Positions 49,501 to 61,327 are shown, numbered from the stretch's first letter. The stretch is DNA of 64,000 bases from Abelmoschus esculentus (GCA_035048815.1 JAUCBN010000018.1:16697001-16761000); one strand, 5' to 3'. Numbers and translations are program-made. Notes: generated by a model from the letters alone, not told the origin.

Positions 49501-50902
49501 TCACGATGAATGACCCCTCTATTCGAGTGCATGTCATAATGAATGGTCCAATTCTTAGAGCGTATACAGTGATGGACAACCCTTCTCTTTGAGTGTATGT
49601 CGCGACGAAGGACCCGTCTCGTCTAGTGCATGTCATAATGAACGGTCCCTTTCTTTTAGCGTATGTCGCGGTGAATGACCCCACTCTTTGAGTGTATGTC
49701 ATAATGAACGGTCCCATTCTTAGAGCGTATACCGTGATGGACAACCCTTCTCCTTGAGCGTATCTCACGATGAATAACCCCGCTCTTCGAGTGTATGCCA
49801 TAATGAACGATCCCTTTCTTAGAGCATATACCGTGATGAGCGACCCCACTCTTTAAGTGTATGTCGTGGTGAATGACCCCTCTCTTCGAGAGTATACCAT
49901 AATGAATGGTCCCTCTCTTTGAGCATATGTCGTGGTGGATGACCCCTCTCTTGGAGCATATATCGCGATGAATGACCACTCTCTTCGAGTGCATGTCATG
50001 CTGAATGGTCCCTCTCCTTAAGGGTATTCCGTAATGGACGACCCCTCTCTTTGAGCGTATGTCGTGATGAATAACCCCTCTCTTCGAGTTCATGTCATGT
50101 TGAACGATCCCTCTCTTTGAGCTTATGTCGTGATGGACGACCCCTCTTTTGAGCGTATGTTGTGATGAGTAACCCCTCTCTTCGAGTTCATGTCATGTTG
50201 AACGATTGCTCTCTTTGAACTTATGTCGTGATGGATGACCCCTCTCTTTGAGTGTATGTCGCATTGAATGACCCCTCTCTTCGAGTTCATGTCATTATGA
50301 ACAATCTGATTCTTAGAGTGTATACCGTGGTCGATGACCTCTCTCTTTGAGCGTATGTCGCGATGAATTTCCCCTCTCTTTGAGTGCATGTCATTGTGAA
50401 TGGTCTCTCTCATCGTGCGTATACCATGATGGACGACCCCTCTCTTTGAGCGTATATTGCAATGAATAACCCATCTCTTCGAGTGCTTGTCATAACGAAT
50501 GGTCCTTTTCTTAGAGCGTATACTGTGATGGACGATCCATCTCTTTGAGCGTATGTCGCGATGAATGACCCCACTCTTCGAGGTTATGTCATAATGAATG
50601 GTCACTTTTTTAGAGCGTACACCGTGGTGGACGACCTCTCTTGTTAAGCGTATGTCGCGGTGAATGACCCCTCTCTTCGAGAGTATGCCATAATGAATGG
50701 TCCCTCTCTTTGAGTGTATGTCGTGATAGACGACCCCTCTTTATAAGCGTATGTCGTGATGAATGACCACTCTCTTAGAGTGCAGGTCACGGTGAACAGT
50801 CCCTCTTTTTGAGAGTATGTCGTGATGGACGACCCCGCTCTTTGAGCATATGTTGCGATGTATAACCCCTCTCTTCGAGTACATGTCCTGTTGAACGATC
50901 CC

Positions 50903-51522
50903 TGATACATGCATTAGAGGGATAAAGTACTGCACATTGAGCATAAATATGAATTTGTTGGTAAAGTCTAGAAAGCCAGCCAACATGCCTTGACTAAAAG
51001 GTTGTGTTCCGTGCATTTATGGGCAGAGTTGTCTTTCTAACAAATTGACCGTTATTTAGTTAACTTTTCAATGCATCTTGAAACGCATCACTTGGATATC
51101 GGGAGCTCAAGATATGTTTGTTTTACCGAAGATTGTGCGTGCAGAAAACTTGATACGGGATTATTATGAGATTTTGTAAAATTTATCTCAAAAGCTAATA
51201 TATAAAGTTTTTGGATGAATTAGACATTAAATAAATTAATTCAAAGGTGGATTATAAATCTTTGACCAATATTATTAGTATTTTATTTTATTACTTAGGA
51301 TTCCTTTTAATTAGCTATCCATATGCTGATTTTAGGGGATTTATTTTATCAAGATATTAATATGTTGATATTTAGGGATTGGTCAACTATCTATTAGGCA
51401 ATTCTAAGATCTCCTCTAGCCTATAAAACGGGACAACTCTTTTCTTGTAAACATATGAAGAGTATGAATTTCTGAGTTATAAAAACTCTTAGCCTCGGAC
51501 CATTTTATTTGCAAGGTTGCCA
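50903..51522 (+). mobile_element. Solo LTR, TGATA-type, about 620 bp
   Basis: Starts TGATACATGC directly after satellite and ends AGGTTGCCA before satellite, so TG...CA ends are present. 51070-51110 (GCATCTTGAAACGCATCAC, GGATATCGGGAGCTCAAG, then GAAGATTGTGC) aligns with 5280-5350 and 62450-62520. TATAAAA at 51422-51428 sits in the usual LTR promoter context. No matching 5-bp duplication is seen, and the satellite phase differs between the two sides (positions 13 and 1), so some flanking bases were lost. Confidence 0.65.
51422..51428 (+). promoter_or_regulatory. LTR TATA box (TATAAAA)
   Basis: Context CCTATAAAACGGGAC, about 100 bp before the LTR 3' end. It is equivalent to the boxes at 5684 and 62635. 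Confidence 0.5.
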
Positions 51523-51524
51523 AT

Positions 51525-52869
51525 AATGAATGACCCCTCTCTTTGAGTGTATGTCATAATGAATGATCACTCTCTTGAGGGTACACCGTGATGGACAACC
51601 CCTCTCTTTGAGCGTATGTCGTGATGAATGTCCCCTCTCTTCGAGTGCATATCATAATGAACGGTCTCTTTCTTATAGCGTATACCGTTATGGACGACCC
51701 ATCTCTTTGAGCGTATGTCGCGGTGAATGACCCCTTTCTTTGAAGGTATGTTGTAGTGACCGGTCCCCCTCTTTAAGCGTATCCTATGATGGACGACCCC
51801 TGTCTTTGACCGTATGTTGCAACGAATGACCCTTCTCTTCTAGTAAATATCATAATGAACGGTCACTTTCTTAGAGCGTATACCGTGATGGACAACCCTT
51901 CTCTTTAAGCGGATTGACCCCTCTTTTCCAGTGCATGATATAATGAATGGTCATTTTCTTGGAGAGTATATTGTGATGGACGACCCCTCTCTTTGAGCGT
52001 ATATCGCCGTGAATGACCGACCCCTCTCTCCGAGTACATGTCATAATGAACGGTCATTTCTTAGAGCGTATATCATGATGGACGACCCGTCTCTTTCAGC
52101 GATGTCGCGGTGAATGACCCTTCTCTTTGAGCGTATTTCATAATCACCGATCTCTCTTTTGGCGTATCCCGTGATGGAAGACCCCTCACTTTGAGCGTAT
52201 GTCTCTATGAATGACCCCTCTCTTCGAGTGCATGTCATGGTGAACGTTCCCTCTCTTTGTGCGTATACCGTGATGACGTCTCCTCTTTTGGAGCGTAAGT
52301 CGCGATGAATGACCCCTCTCTTCGAGTGCATGTCATAGTGAACGGTCTCTTTCTTAGAGAATATACCGTAATGGACAACCCTTCTCTTCGAGCGTATGTG
52401 TCGATGAATAACCCTTCTCTTTGAGTGCATATCATAATGAACAGTCCCTTAGTTAGAGCATATACCGTGATGGGCGACCCCTCTCGGAGCGTACGTTGCG
52501 GTGAATAACCCCTATCTTCGAGAGTATGTCATAATGAATGGTCCCTCTCTTTGAACGTACGCCGTGATGGAAGACCCCTCTCTTTGAGCGTATGTCGCGA
52601 TGAATGACCCCTCTCTTCGAGTGCATGTCATGGTGAAGGGTCCATCTCTTTGAGCGTATACCGTGATGGACGACCCCTCTCATTCAGCGTATGTCGTATT
52701 GAATGACCCCTTTCTTCGAGTGCAAGTCATAATGAATGATCCAGCTTTTGGAGCGTATATCGTTATTGACGACCCTTCTCATTGAGCGTATGGCGCGATG
52801 AATGCCCCCTCTCTTCGAGTGCATGTCATAATGAACCATCCCTTTCTTAGAGAGTATACCGTGATGGAC
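51525..52869 (+). repeat. 33/99-bp trimeric satellite, block 8
   Basis: Same satellite and orientation, from AATGAATGACC to GATGGAC. The last five bases (TGGAC) are the left copy of the target duplication of the following LTR. Confidence 0.93.
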
Positions 52870-54650
52870 TGTAACATCCCGATTTTGGGGTTATTAGTTT
52901 AGGCTTAGTTAGGTGAATTCGATTCGGGACGAATCGGGTTCTCCGGTTCATTAATTCCAGGAAAAAATAAAATAAAAGTATTTTTAATTAAGGAAAATAA
53001 TAAGTTGGAAGGTGATTTGAAATATTAAAATATGTTTCTAATTTAAAAGAAAATAATTTGGATTTTTATAATGATTTTTAATTATACTTAATTATGCATA
53101 AATGACCAATTTGTAATTTTTGGAAAATTGGAGGACTAATTTATAATTTTCGGCCATTAATGTATTTTAGTGAATAAATTGAAAAGCAAGCTAAACTTAG
53201 AATCCTTAGAGGGCCATAAACCCATTTCTAATGTTTAATGATGATTTATTCACCAAAATATAATTTTAATTACTTTAATTTGGTTTTTAATCATTTTCTA
53301 CCAAAACTACTTTTCTCATCTTTTTCTGTCATCTTTTTCTCACATTTTTTCTCCACTTTCTCTTCATCTTTTCTTCTCAATTCCTTGCTGATTTTTGCAT
53401 CTTTTTCCACAAAGAATACATCACTTGCATCATCTTTCCATCCTTTACAAAACCTATGCATTAGTTTCATCAAATCTACATCAAATTGCAAGGAATCAAG
53501 AAGGGGAAAATCTCATATTTTTTGCTGAATAGATCTTGAAGGTAATTTTCTGGATTTTTATTCTTTTCTAAGGTTCTTTATTGAAATTCCCAAGTATTAG
53601 CTTGCTAATCTTTGAATAAACACTTGATTCTATGTTTTTAAAGTTAGATCTAATGTTTTTGTGAGATCTTTTTGGATCTTGTTTAATGCTGGAAATTATA
53701 TGATTTCAATCATGTTTTTGTGATGATTTAATGATTAATTGAGTCTTGATTTGGTATCACATTAATTTAATCCCGGAATAATGCAATCGGTGTAGTTTTA
53801 AGGTGCTTTTTGGTTGTTTTATGTGCTGTTTTAGATGCTTAAATGTTGCTGGAGATATAAGGATGGTTTGGATGTGTTTTTGGATCATAATTGAAGTGGA
53901 TTAGATGTTAGATTCGTTAGGTTTTGGGCTGATGTTGTTCGGATGCGTTTCGGCTTAGTTTTCGGTCTTTTCGGCTAAGTTTTTGGTAGTTTAATGGTGA
54001 TCGGATATGGCTGTTGGTTTGAGCATGTTATGATGTGAGAATGCTCTGTTTTTAATGTTGTAGAAGAGGTACAAGAAGAAGCTTGATTGCTGGTGCGTTT
54101 GGTGCGATCATCGGAAAGCAGCGAAAGCTTGTTTCGCTTGTTGGTGAGTGGTTTTCGGATTAAAAGCGAATCGCGTTTGGTACGTACTATTTTTGGGGGC
54201 TATGGAAGAGTGTGAAAACCTTCCATTGTTCAAGAGTAAGTAAAGTATTTGTTTTGATGAACCGATATGAGTTTCGGCTATTTTTTTCGACAAAGGTATT
54301 TCATTGGTAATGCATGAGATTTATGGAAGTGCATGAGCATGTTTTGAATTGATGCATATTTGAGAGATACTTGCTGAAATGCATAGCTTATTTAGCATCC
54401 ATGATTATGGAAAACTATGAGAAATGTTTTGGAATACAACATGGTTATTTGTCTTATACATGATGGTGTCTTTGGGCATGGCTTTGGTTCATTTGTTGGA
54501 CATTTTATGCATGCATTATGAGCAGCAAGTTATCATGCACAATTGATAATGATATTGGCTTAGTGACACTAACTTTTGCTTCGAATACGAATAACGTCTT
54601 TAGGATTGTCTTAAGTGTACTATAATCAAAACAAAGAATACAGAATATTG

Positions 54651-54750
54651 CCTACACGTAACAAGGGTGACTTTGTGTCCAACCGTGCGTGGTAGAGCCG
54701 CCTACACGTAACAAGTGTGACTATGTGTCTAATCGTGCGTGGTAGTGCTA
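54651..54750 (+). repeat. 50-bp tandem repeat (two copies) in the large LTR
   Basis: CCTACACGTAACAAG starts at 54651 and again at 54701. Each is followed by GTGACT, TGTGTC and CGTGCGTGGTAG. Local tandem duplication inside the LTR. Confidence 0.8.
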
Positions 54751-54815
54751 ATGGTGACTTAGTGTCATGTCAATGGTGACTTAGTGTCATGTCAATGGTG
54801 ACTTCGTGTCATGAC
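54750..54815 (+). repeat. 22-bp tandem repeat (three copies) in the large LTR
   Basis: AATGGTGACTTAGTGTCATG-type units start at 54750, 54772 and 54794. The third has TTCG in place of TTAG. Directly adjacent to the 50-bp repeat, whose GTGACT..TGTGTC words they resemble, so they probably grew from it. Confidence 0.8.
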
Positions 54816-55546
54816 GAGACAAATGTCTCATGGATCCGTGTATTCGGTGAACTCAAGGTTCTCATTAAGTGATCACTAGAAAGCCAATATACATACTTGA
54901 AATTGAGAAGAGGTTTGAGCATCATTCATTATTTGTTTTGATATGGTTATGTGAACTCAAGGATGCATATGTTTTCATGAACTTGGGCATGGAATTTTAG
55001 CAAGCATGACTTAATTATGAAATGCAAATTATGTTTCCTTCATGGTTTTAAATAGATGCATTGATGAATATTTGTGGAGCTACCTCACTAAGCATGTTTG
55101 CTTAAGCTCTCTTTTCATCTTTGCAGAAAAATAAGGGCACTTGGAGCTTCGTTCGAGGCAAGGAAACCAAGGGAAAGTTCACATTGAATTTGGTATGTCT
55201 TTGGCAAATAAATTGGGTAAGGCAATGTGTAACACAATCTATGAGAGAAGTGAGGATTTTAGATTTTGTTTCATGTTGTAATAAGACCTCAAATGTTTGG
55301 TTGATAATGGTTGAACTTTTGTTATGTTTGAAAGGTTGTAGCATGAACTTGCGTGTTTACTATGTTGCTATTCATCTTTAGGAAGCATGCCTATAGGACT
55401 TCTTGAGATATTTTCTGGTGTTATGAGGTGTGATTATGTTGCTGGTTATGCCTAGAAGTGTTGCATATAGTTTCGGGTTATTAACGTTTGGGTTTGGGTG
55501 GCTTAAATGAGTTGGAAACGACACACCCCAGTCTTGAACACAGGGG

Positions 55547-55713
55547 GTATCGATACACTCTGAGGCTGTATCGTACCATTATGCTACTGGACATGGTTGT
55601 ATCGAACCAGGGTTCGATACTAAATGTTACTGGAGTGGTCTCTTCAGAAACACCATGGGTCCTGTTTCGAAACAGGTGATGTGTTCCGAAACACACCAGG
55701 GCTGTTTCGAAAC
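55547..55713 (+). repeat. Cluster of TCGA-centred palindromes
   Basis: GTATCGATAC at 55547-55556, GTATCGAACC/GGTTCGATAC arms with a 2-bp spacer at 55599-55620, perfect CCTGTTTCGAAACAGG at 55661-55676, and GTTTCGAAAC at 55704-55713. The minus-strand LTR at 56729-58857 has the same kind of cluster. Confidence 0.8.
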
Positions 55714-56290
55714 ACCTGGCTTTAAACGGGCAATTTGAGTGTTTTAATTGCATGAAACGTAGGATTAAAGATTAGTAAGTGAATACAATGAATCTATGAG
55801 TAGTTTAGGAGATGTTGTGACACCATGATTCTCGTCCTAATCCGAATACATATCGTATGATTTAAAATGGATGAAATGCCTAATGTTTCATATTTTACAA
55901 TTAAGTCCATGTATGCCAAAACATGAAATGGATTAGTTAAGATATATCGTATAACCTGAGTTGTATAATGAATATGTTAAGCTTGCTTGACTGTTATCTA
56001 GTGGATTGATTGTGGATATGGTTATGTATATTAATTCCTTACGTGTTTGGTCCCTAATCATGTATGCATTCGATTGACTTATTCTTAATGGTTGAATTAC
56101 GTGTGTCTCTGTCTCACTTGAGTTAATTACACATAGGAAATTAATCGTGCATTTAGATAAGATAAAATATAATATATATATAATGGTTTTTAGGGTTGTT
56201 TATCGAATCGAACCTTCGCGGGTTTGGTTTGGTATTCCCCATGTGACCCATTAGTGCCGGTTTCGTCCAGGCCGGGCTAAGGGGGTTACA

Positions 56291-56728
56291 TGGACGACCC
56301 CTCTCTTTGATCGTTTGTCGCGGTGAATGACCACTCTCTTCGAGTGTAGGTCATAATGAATGGTCCCTCTCTTTGAGCATTTGCCATGATGGACGACCCC
56401 TCTCTTTGAGCGTATGTTGCGATGAATAACCCCTCTCATCGAGTGCATCTCATAACGAACGTTCCCTTTCCTATACCGTATATTGTGATGGACGACCCCT
56501 CTATTTGAGCGTATGTCCCAGTGAATGACCCCTCTCTTAGAGTGTATGTCATAATGAACGGTCCCTTTCTTAGAGCGTATACCATAATGGACGACCCCTC
56601 TCTTTGAGCGTATGTCACAGTGAATGACCCTTCTCTTTGAGTGCATGTAATAATAATCAGTCCCTTTCTTAGAACGTCTATCGTGATGGACGATCCTCCT
56701 CTTTGAGCGTATGTCGTAATGAATGACC
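56291..56728 (+). repeat. 33/99-bp trimeric satellite, block 9 (438 bp between two large LTRs)
   Basis: Begins with the TGGAC target duplication and stays in register with block 8 across the LTR, as expected for a simple insertion. Ends at GAATGACC (unit position 11). Confidence 0.93.
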
Positions 56729-57280
56729 TATAACACCCAACCTGGATGTCACACTAGGCCTCCGGCCCAAAACCCGTATTTAAAATTTTCCTTTAAAAGT
56801 CCAATAAAAAAATCACATAGAGTTCAAAACCAATTTCCATAAAATCCACTTAAATTGAAACAAGCCCAAAATAGTTTAAAGAAATTCGGAGCTCCAAAAT
56901 TATTACAGACCCGTTAAAACGTTCGACCCAAATTTAATAAATAGAGTTACAATTACATATAGGGTTCAACATAGTATTATGCCCACTATATCTATAAGTG
57001 TACTCTGACAACTCGGTCGATGCTGAAATCCGAACCTTGATGGCACTCCATGGAACCTGCTTCACCTAACCTACGCACGAAAACAGATTTCAAACGCTGA
57101 GCCACACAAGCTCAGTGGATACGCCGAACTCAGCCAACATCATGCATATCAAAGTAGTAAAGCATGGCATATAAATCACATGCATGGTATGATGGTCTAG
57201 CATGCTTGCCTAACATATGGCATGAATGACATGTATATTATCGCACACAGCATATACAATTAGCAAAACACACAAGGTAG

Positions 57281-57450
57281 TGAGACCCGTATCCACACAG
57301 CATCGGGATCCTATAGTATGAGTAGGGCCTGCGCCCATACGGCACCGGGATCTCTTACTCAAGGATGAGGCACGCGTCCACACAGCATCGGGATCCTAAA
57401 TCCGGGATTGAGGCACACATCCCCACAACATCGGGATCCTACACTCGAGA
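57281..57450 (-). repeat. 43-bp tandem repeat (four copies) with CATCGGGATCC
   Basis: GGGATC words begin at 57305, 57347, 57390 and 57433, spaced 42, 43 and 43 bp. Each is preceded by CCACACAGCATC or a variant, and between them lie GAGTAGGGCCTGCG, GATGAGGCACGCG and GATTGAGGCACAC. Confidence 0.8.
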
Positions 57451-57732
57451 TAGTCGTCAAATCATCATCCAGAGTGTTACATCGGATGGCCTTCGACGAG
57501 TTGCAACACTTACGGATATCCGGATTTCCAACGCTCAAGGACTCAAACCACACAAATGATCCACCTAGGATCTTATCACAACAAGGCATGTTAAGTCTTG
57601 TCGTTCTTAAGCCTTTCGAGGTTATAATTATCAATCATAGATTAAAATTCCTTTCATAGCTTTTAAGATTAATGGAAGTATTAATTAAATCTCTAATCCC
57701 TAAAACTCTACTCAAACTTAGCCAAAAATACA

Positions 57733-57987
57733 GGGGTATCGATACCCCATATTGGGGTATCGAAACACCCAGCATCGATGCCCACCCAAAAAGAGTATCG
57801 GAATAAGGGTATCGATGCCAGTATCGATACTCTTTGACCGCTTCAAAAGTCAACAAAAGGGGAAAGGACCGTTTCGATATAGGTATCGATACAAAAAGTT
57901 ACTGAAAGCCTCGGTATCGAACCATGGTTCGATACCCCTAAACGACAAGCCAAAACACACTCATGGGTATCGACCGGTATCGATACC
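57733..57987 (-). repeat. Cluster of ATCGAT/TCGA-centred palindromes
   Basis: GGGGTATCGATACCCC at 57733-57748 and GGTATCGATACC at 57976-57987 are perfect. A 24-bp perfect palindrome at 57913-57936 has arms GGTATCGAACCA and TGGTTCGATACC. Further half-sites (GGGTATCGA) are scattered between. Confidence 0.85.
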
Positions 57988-58857
57988 CCTGCACAAAATA
58001 TAGGTATGCACTTAGAATTTCTAGATTTCCATCCCCAAACTTAATCTAACTGATTCTAAAGTCCTCCTACTCATTTTTAATAGTGATTAGGATGTTTTAA
58101 CACCAATTTCCAACCATTGAAAACATAAACTCGTATTTCATCATTAATGACCCATTTTCAAGCAAACCAAGCAAGACAACACACATACATGATTTCTCTA
58201 TATGCTATGCATTCTACCATGAATGGATGATGAAGAATGAGTTGGGAGTACCAACCTCTTAGCAAAACAGCAGCAACCCGAGCTTCCTCTAGTCAAACTC
58301 TTCCTCTACCCAAGCTTGTTGATGGATCACCACCTTCTTTCTCTACAAGAGAAAGATGAAGAACGGTTTAGGAAGAACTTAGGATGATTCTCAAAGTCTA
58401 AGAACACAAAAAGGGACTGAGATTAAAGTTCCAAAACTCAATCCTGAGCTCCACTCAAAACCCCACAAGAACCTCCATCTAACACCAAAACCACACATCC
58501 TTACCTTGTTTTATAGATCCTTTACTGCTCTAGAACCTTTCTTCAAGCATAAAAACGAGATTCCCACTAAGATTCTTAAAGATCAAACCTTTTACCTTAC
58601 CTTCTTCTTGCTTCTATGATGGGGGAGGATGGAGAGTGAAGAGAGAAAAGAAATAAGGTCATTCCTCTGCAGAAATTAAACCCCCAAATCCCTCTCTCCC
58701 CATCTCTATTTGGTAATTACCAAATCACCCCCAACCCAACAACCAGACCAGCCCTAAAGCCTAAGGCCCAACAACCTATGGTCCAAACTGTACAAACCCG
58801 GGGCCCAACACTTCGGGTTAACCCGACCCTCGGATATGGGAAATCCGGGTCGTTACA

Positions 58858-60270
58858 ACTCTCCCCTCCTTGAGCGAATGTCAAAATGAATGACCCCTCT
58901 CTTCGACTGCATGTCATAATGAATAGTCCCTTTCTTAAAGCGTATACTGTGGTGGACGACACCTCTCTTTGAGCGTATGTCACGGTGAATGACCCCTCTC
59001 TTCGAGAGTTTGTCATAATGAATGGTCCCTCTCCTTGAGCGTATGTCATGATGGACAACCCTTCTCTTTGAGCGCATCTTGCATTAAATGACCCCTCTCT
59101 TCGACTGCATGTTATGGTGAACGGTCCCTTTCTTTGAGCGTACAACGAGATGAACGACACCTCTTTTTTAGTATATGTCGCGATGAATGACCCCTCTCTT
59201 CGAGTGTATGTCATAATGAATGGTCCCTTTCTTAGAATATATACAGTGATGGATGACCCTTTTCTTGGATCATATGTTACGGTGAATGACCCCTATCTTC
59301 GAGTGCATATTGTGGTAAACGGTCCCTCTCTTTGAGCGTATATCGTGATGGACGATCCCTCTCTTTGAGCGTATACCGTGATGGACGACCCCTCTCTTTG
59401 AACGTATGTCGTGATGAATGACCCCTATCTTCGAGTGCATATCATGGTAAACGGTCCCTCTCTTTGAGCGTATGATGCAATGAATAATCCCTCTCTTCGA
59501 GTGCATGTCATGCTGAAAGGTCCTTCTCTTTGAGAATATACCGTGACGGACAGTCCCACTCTTTGAGCGAATGTCACGATGAATGAACCCTCCCTTCGAC
59601 TGCATGTCATAATGAATGGTACCTTTCTTAGATCTTATACTGTGATGGACGACCCATCTCTTTGAGCGTATTTGGCGATGAATGAACCCTCTCTTCGAGT
59701 ACATCATGGTGAACGATCCTTCTATTTGAGCGTATACCGTGATGGACGAGCCCTCTCTTTGAGCGTATGTCGCGACGAATGACCCCTCCCTTCGATTGTA
59801 TGTCATAATAAACGATCCCTCTTTTTGAGCGTATGTCGCATTGAATGACCCCTCTCTTCAAGTGCATGACATGGTGAACGGTCCCTCTCTTTAAGCGTAT
59901 ACGGTAATGAACAACCCCTCTCTTTGAGCGTATGTCACGATGAATGACCCCTCTCTTTCAGTGCATGTCCTAACAAACGGTCCCTCTCTTTTAGCGTATA
60001 CCATGATGGACGACCCCTCTTTTTTAGTTATGTCGCAGTGAATGACCCCTCTTTTCGAGTGCATGTCATAATGAACGGTCCCTTTCTTATAGCTTATAGC
60101 GTATGTCGCGGTGAATAACCCCTCTCTTTGAGTGCATGTCATAATGAACGATCACTTTCTTATAGCGTATACCATGAAGATGACCCCTCTCTTTGAGCGT
60201 ATGTCGCGATGAATGACCTCTCTCTTCAAGTGTATGACATGGTGAATAGTTCCTCTCTTTGGGCGTATAC
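58858..60270 (+). repeat. 33/99-bp trimeric satellite, block 10
   Basis: Same satellite and orientation, from CCCCTCCTTGAGCG (about position 11) to GGGCGTATAC (position 30). The ORF at 58717-59214 (minus) joins satellite frames to LTR sequence and is not a gene. Confidence 0.93.
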
Positions 60271-60448
60271 TTGTTCCTGCACAAATATGAAAATGCAGTA
60301 AAGTACGCCTTTTCTACAAATATTATCTTCAACGGTATAATCCCTAAATATATCACATTAAGCACATGCATTGGTTCAAGTAAGTGTAGATTTGATGATA
60401 AGCGCCCATGAAAAGTGTAGAAAGTGATAGTAAGTCGAGCACTTATCA
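60271..60448 (-). mobile_element. LTR 5' fragment, TGATAAGTGC family, minus strand (178 bp)
   Basis: On the minus strand it begins TGATAAGTGCTCGAC at 60448 and follows 25805-25985 closely (CTATCACTTTCTACAC, ATGCATGTGCTTAATGTG, GGATTATACCGTT) until TTTGTGCAGGAACAA, where it stops abruptly. It has an intact 5' terminus and a missing 3' part. Confidence 0.8.
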
Positions 60449-61327
60449 CCTCTCTTTGGGCATATACCGTGATGGACGACCCCTCTCTTTGAGAGTGTGT
60501 CGCGATGAATGACACCACTCTTTGAGTGCATGTCATGGTGAACGGTGAGCGTTTACCGTAATGGACGACCCCTCTCTTTGAGAGTATGTCGCGGTGAATG
60601 ACCCCTCTCTTCGAGTGCATGTCATAATGAACGGTCCCTATCTTTGAGCGTATACCGTGATGGACGACCCCTCTCTTTGAGCGTATGTCGCGATGAATGA
60701 CCCCTCTATTCTAGTGCATGTCATGGTGAACGGTCCCTCTCTTTGAGCGGATACCGTGCTGGATGACCCCTCTCTTTGAGCGTATATCGCGATGAATGAC
60801 CCCTATCTTCGAGTTCATGCCATAATGAACGGTCCCTTTCTTAGAGCGTATACTGTGATGGACGACCCCTTTTTTTGAGTTACGTTGCAGTGATTGACCC
60901 CTCTCTTCGAGTGCATGCCATAATGAACGATCCCCTTCTTAGAACGTATACCGTGATTGACAACCCCTCTTTGAGCGTATGTCACTGTGAATGACCCCTT
61001 TTGATTGAGTGCATGGCATGCTGAACGGTCCCTCTCTTTGAGCGTATACCATGATGGATGACCCCTTTCTTTGACCGTATGTCGCGATGAATGACCCCTC
61101 TCTTCGAGTGCTTATCATAATAAACAGTCCCTTTCTTAGAACGTATACCTTGATGGGCGACCCTTCTCTTTGAGTGCATGTCGTAATCAACGGTCCCACT
61201 CTTTGAGCGTATACAGTGATCAATGACCACACTCTTCGAGTGCATTTCATGGTAAACAATCCATCTCTTTGAGTGTATACTGTGATGGACGACCCCTCTC
61301 TTTGAGCGTATGTTGCGGTGAATGATA
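60449..61327 (+). repeat. 33/99-bp trimeric satellite, block 11 (last block)
   Basis: Same satellite and orientation. Starts CCTCTCTTTGGG (position 12) and ends GGTGAATGA (position 9). No further satellite is seen to 64000, so this may be the right edge of the array or only another interruption. Confidence 0.93.

Larger units (their letters stand above)
36619..50902 (+). repeat. 33/99-bp trimeric satellite, block 7 (longest uninterrupted array, 14.3 kb)
   Basis: Same satellite and orientation throughout. The left part is the empty-site paralogue of 18276-24208. Segments about 39250-40800 and 47935-49500 are copies 8.6-8.7 kb apart (CTCGCTGAG at 39328 and 48015; CGGTACC at 39681 and 48337; CACTTTTCGA at 40731 and 49418). 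A deletion-bearing variant (CTCCTCGAGTGC with TTAAAATGAAAGG) recurs at 43091, 43744 and 47095. The reverse-strand ORF at 44674-45987 (437 codons) is repeat-derived and switches between the two repeat registers through indels. Confidence 0.95.
52870..56290 (+). mobile_element. Large solo LTR (3421 bp) with 5-bp target duplication
   Basis: Starts TGTAACATCCCGATTTTG and ends CTAAGGGGGTTACA, so TGTAAC/GTTACA are inverted termini. It is flanked by TGGAC at 52865-52869 and 56291-56295, inside the satellite motif GATGGACGAC. No gag or pol is present, so it is a solo LTR. The ends and length resemble the long LTRs of plant gypsy elements of the Tekay/Del kind; that is inference. Inside are a TTTTCTTC-rich leader-like tract (53290-53520), short tandem repeats (54651-54815) and a cluster of TCGA-centred palindromes (55547-55713). 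Small ORFs (53238-53528, 55121-55381 and others) are unlikely to be genes. A related LTR in opposite orientation starts 438 bp downstream. Confidence 0.85.
56729..58857 (-). mobile_element. Large LTR, minus strand (about 2.13 kb), related in type to 52870-56290
   Basis: On the minus strand it starts TGTAACGACCCGGATTTCC at 58857 and ends GGTTGGGTGTTATA at 56729; the expected terminal CA has become TA. Satellite phase is the same on both sides (about position 11), consistent with insertion, but no exact 5-bp duplication survives. It contains a 43-bp tandem repeat (57281-57450) and a cluster of ATCGAT palindromes (57733-57987), about 0.9-1.1 kb from its 3' end and comparable in place to those of the plus-strand large LTR. 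No coding sequence is recognised; ORFs at 57359-58003 are short and overlap on both strands. Confidence 0.7.

Noticed and set aside
53238..53528. 96-codon ORF as a gene
   Set aside because: The peptide is phenylalanine/serine-rich from a TTTTC-rich leader-like tract inside the large LTR, and an opposite-strand ORF overlaps it.
56729..58857. A 5-bp target duplication for the minus-strand large LTR
   Set aside because: Left flank TGACC and right flank ACTCT do not match; only the satellite phase agrees on both sides.
52870..58857. One composite element made of two inverted LTRs
   Set aside because: Each LTR has its own satellite junctions, with 438 bp of in-phase satellite between them, and the left one has its own target duplication.
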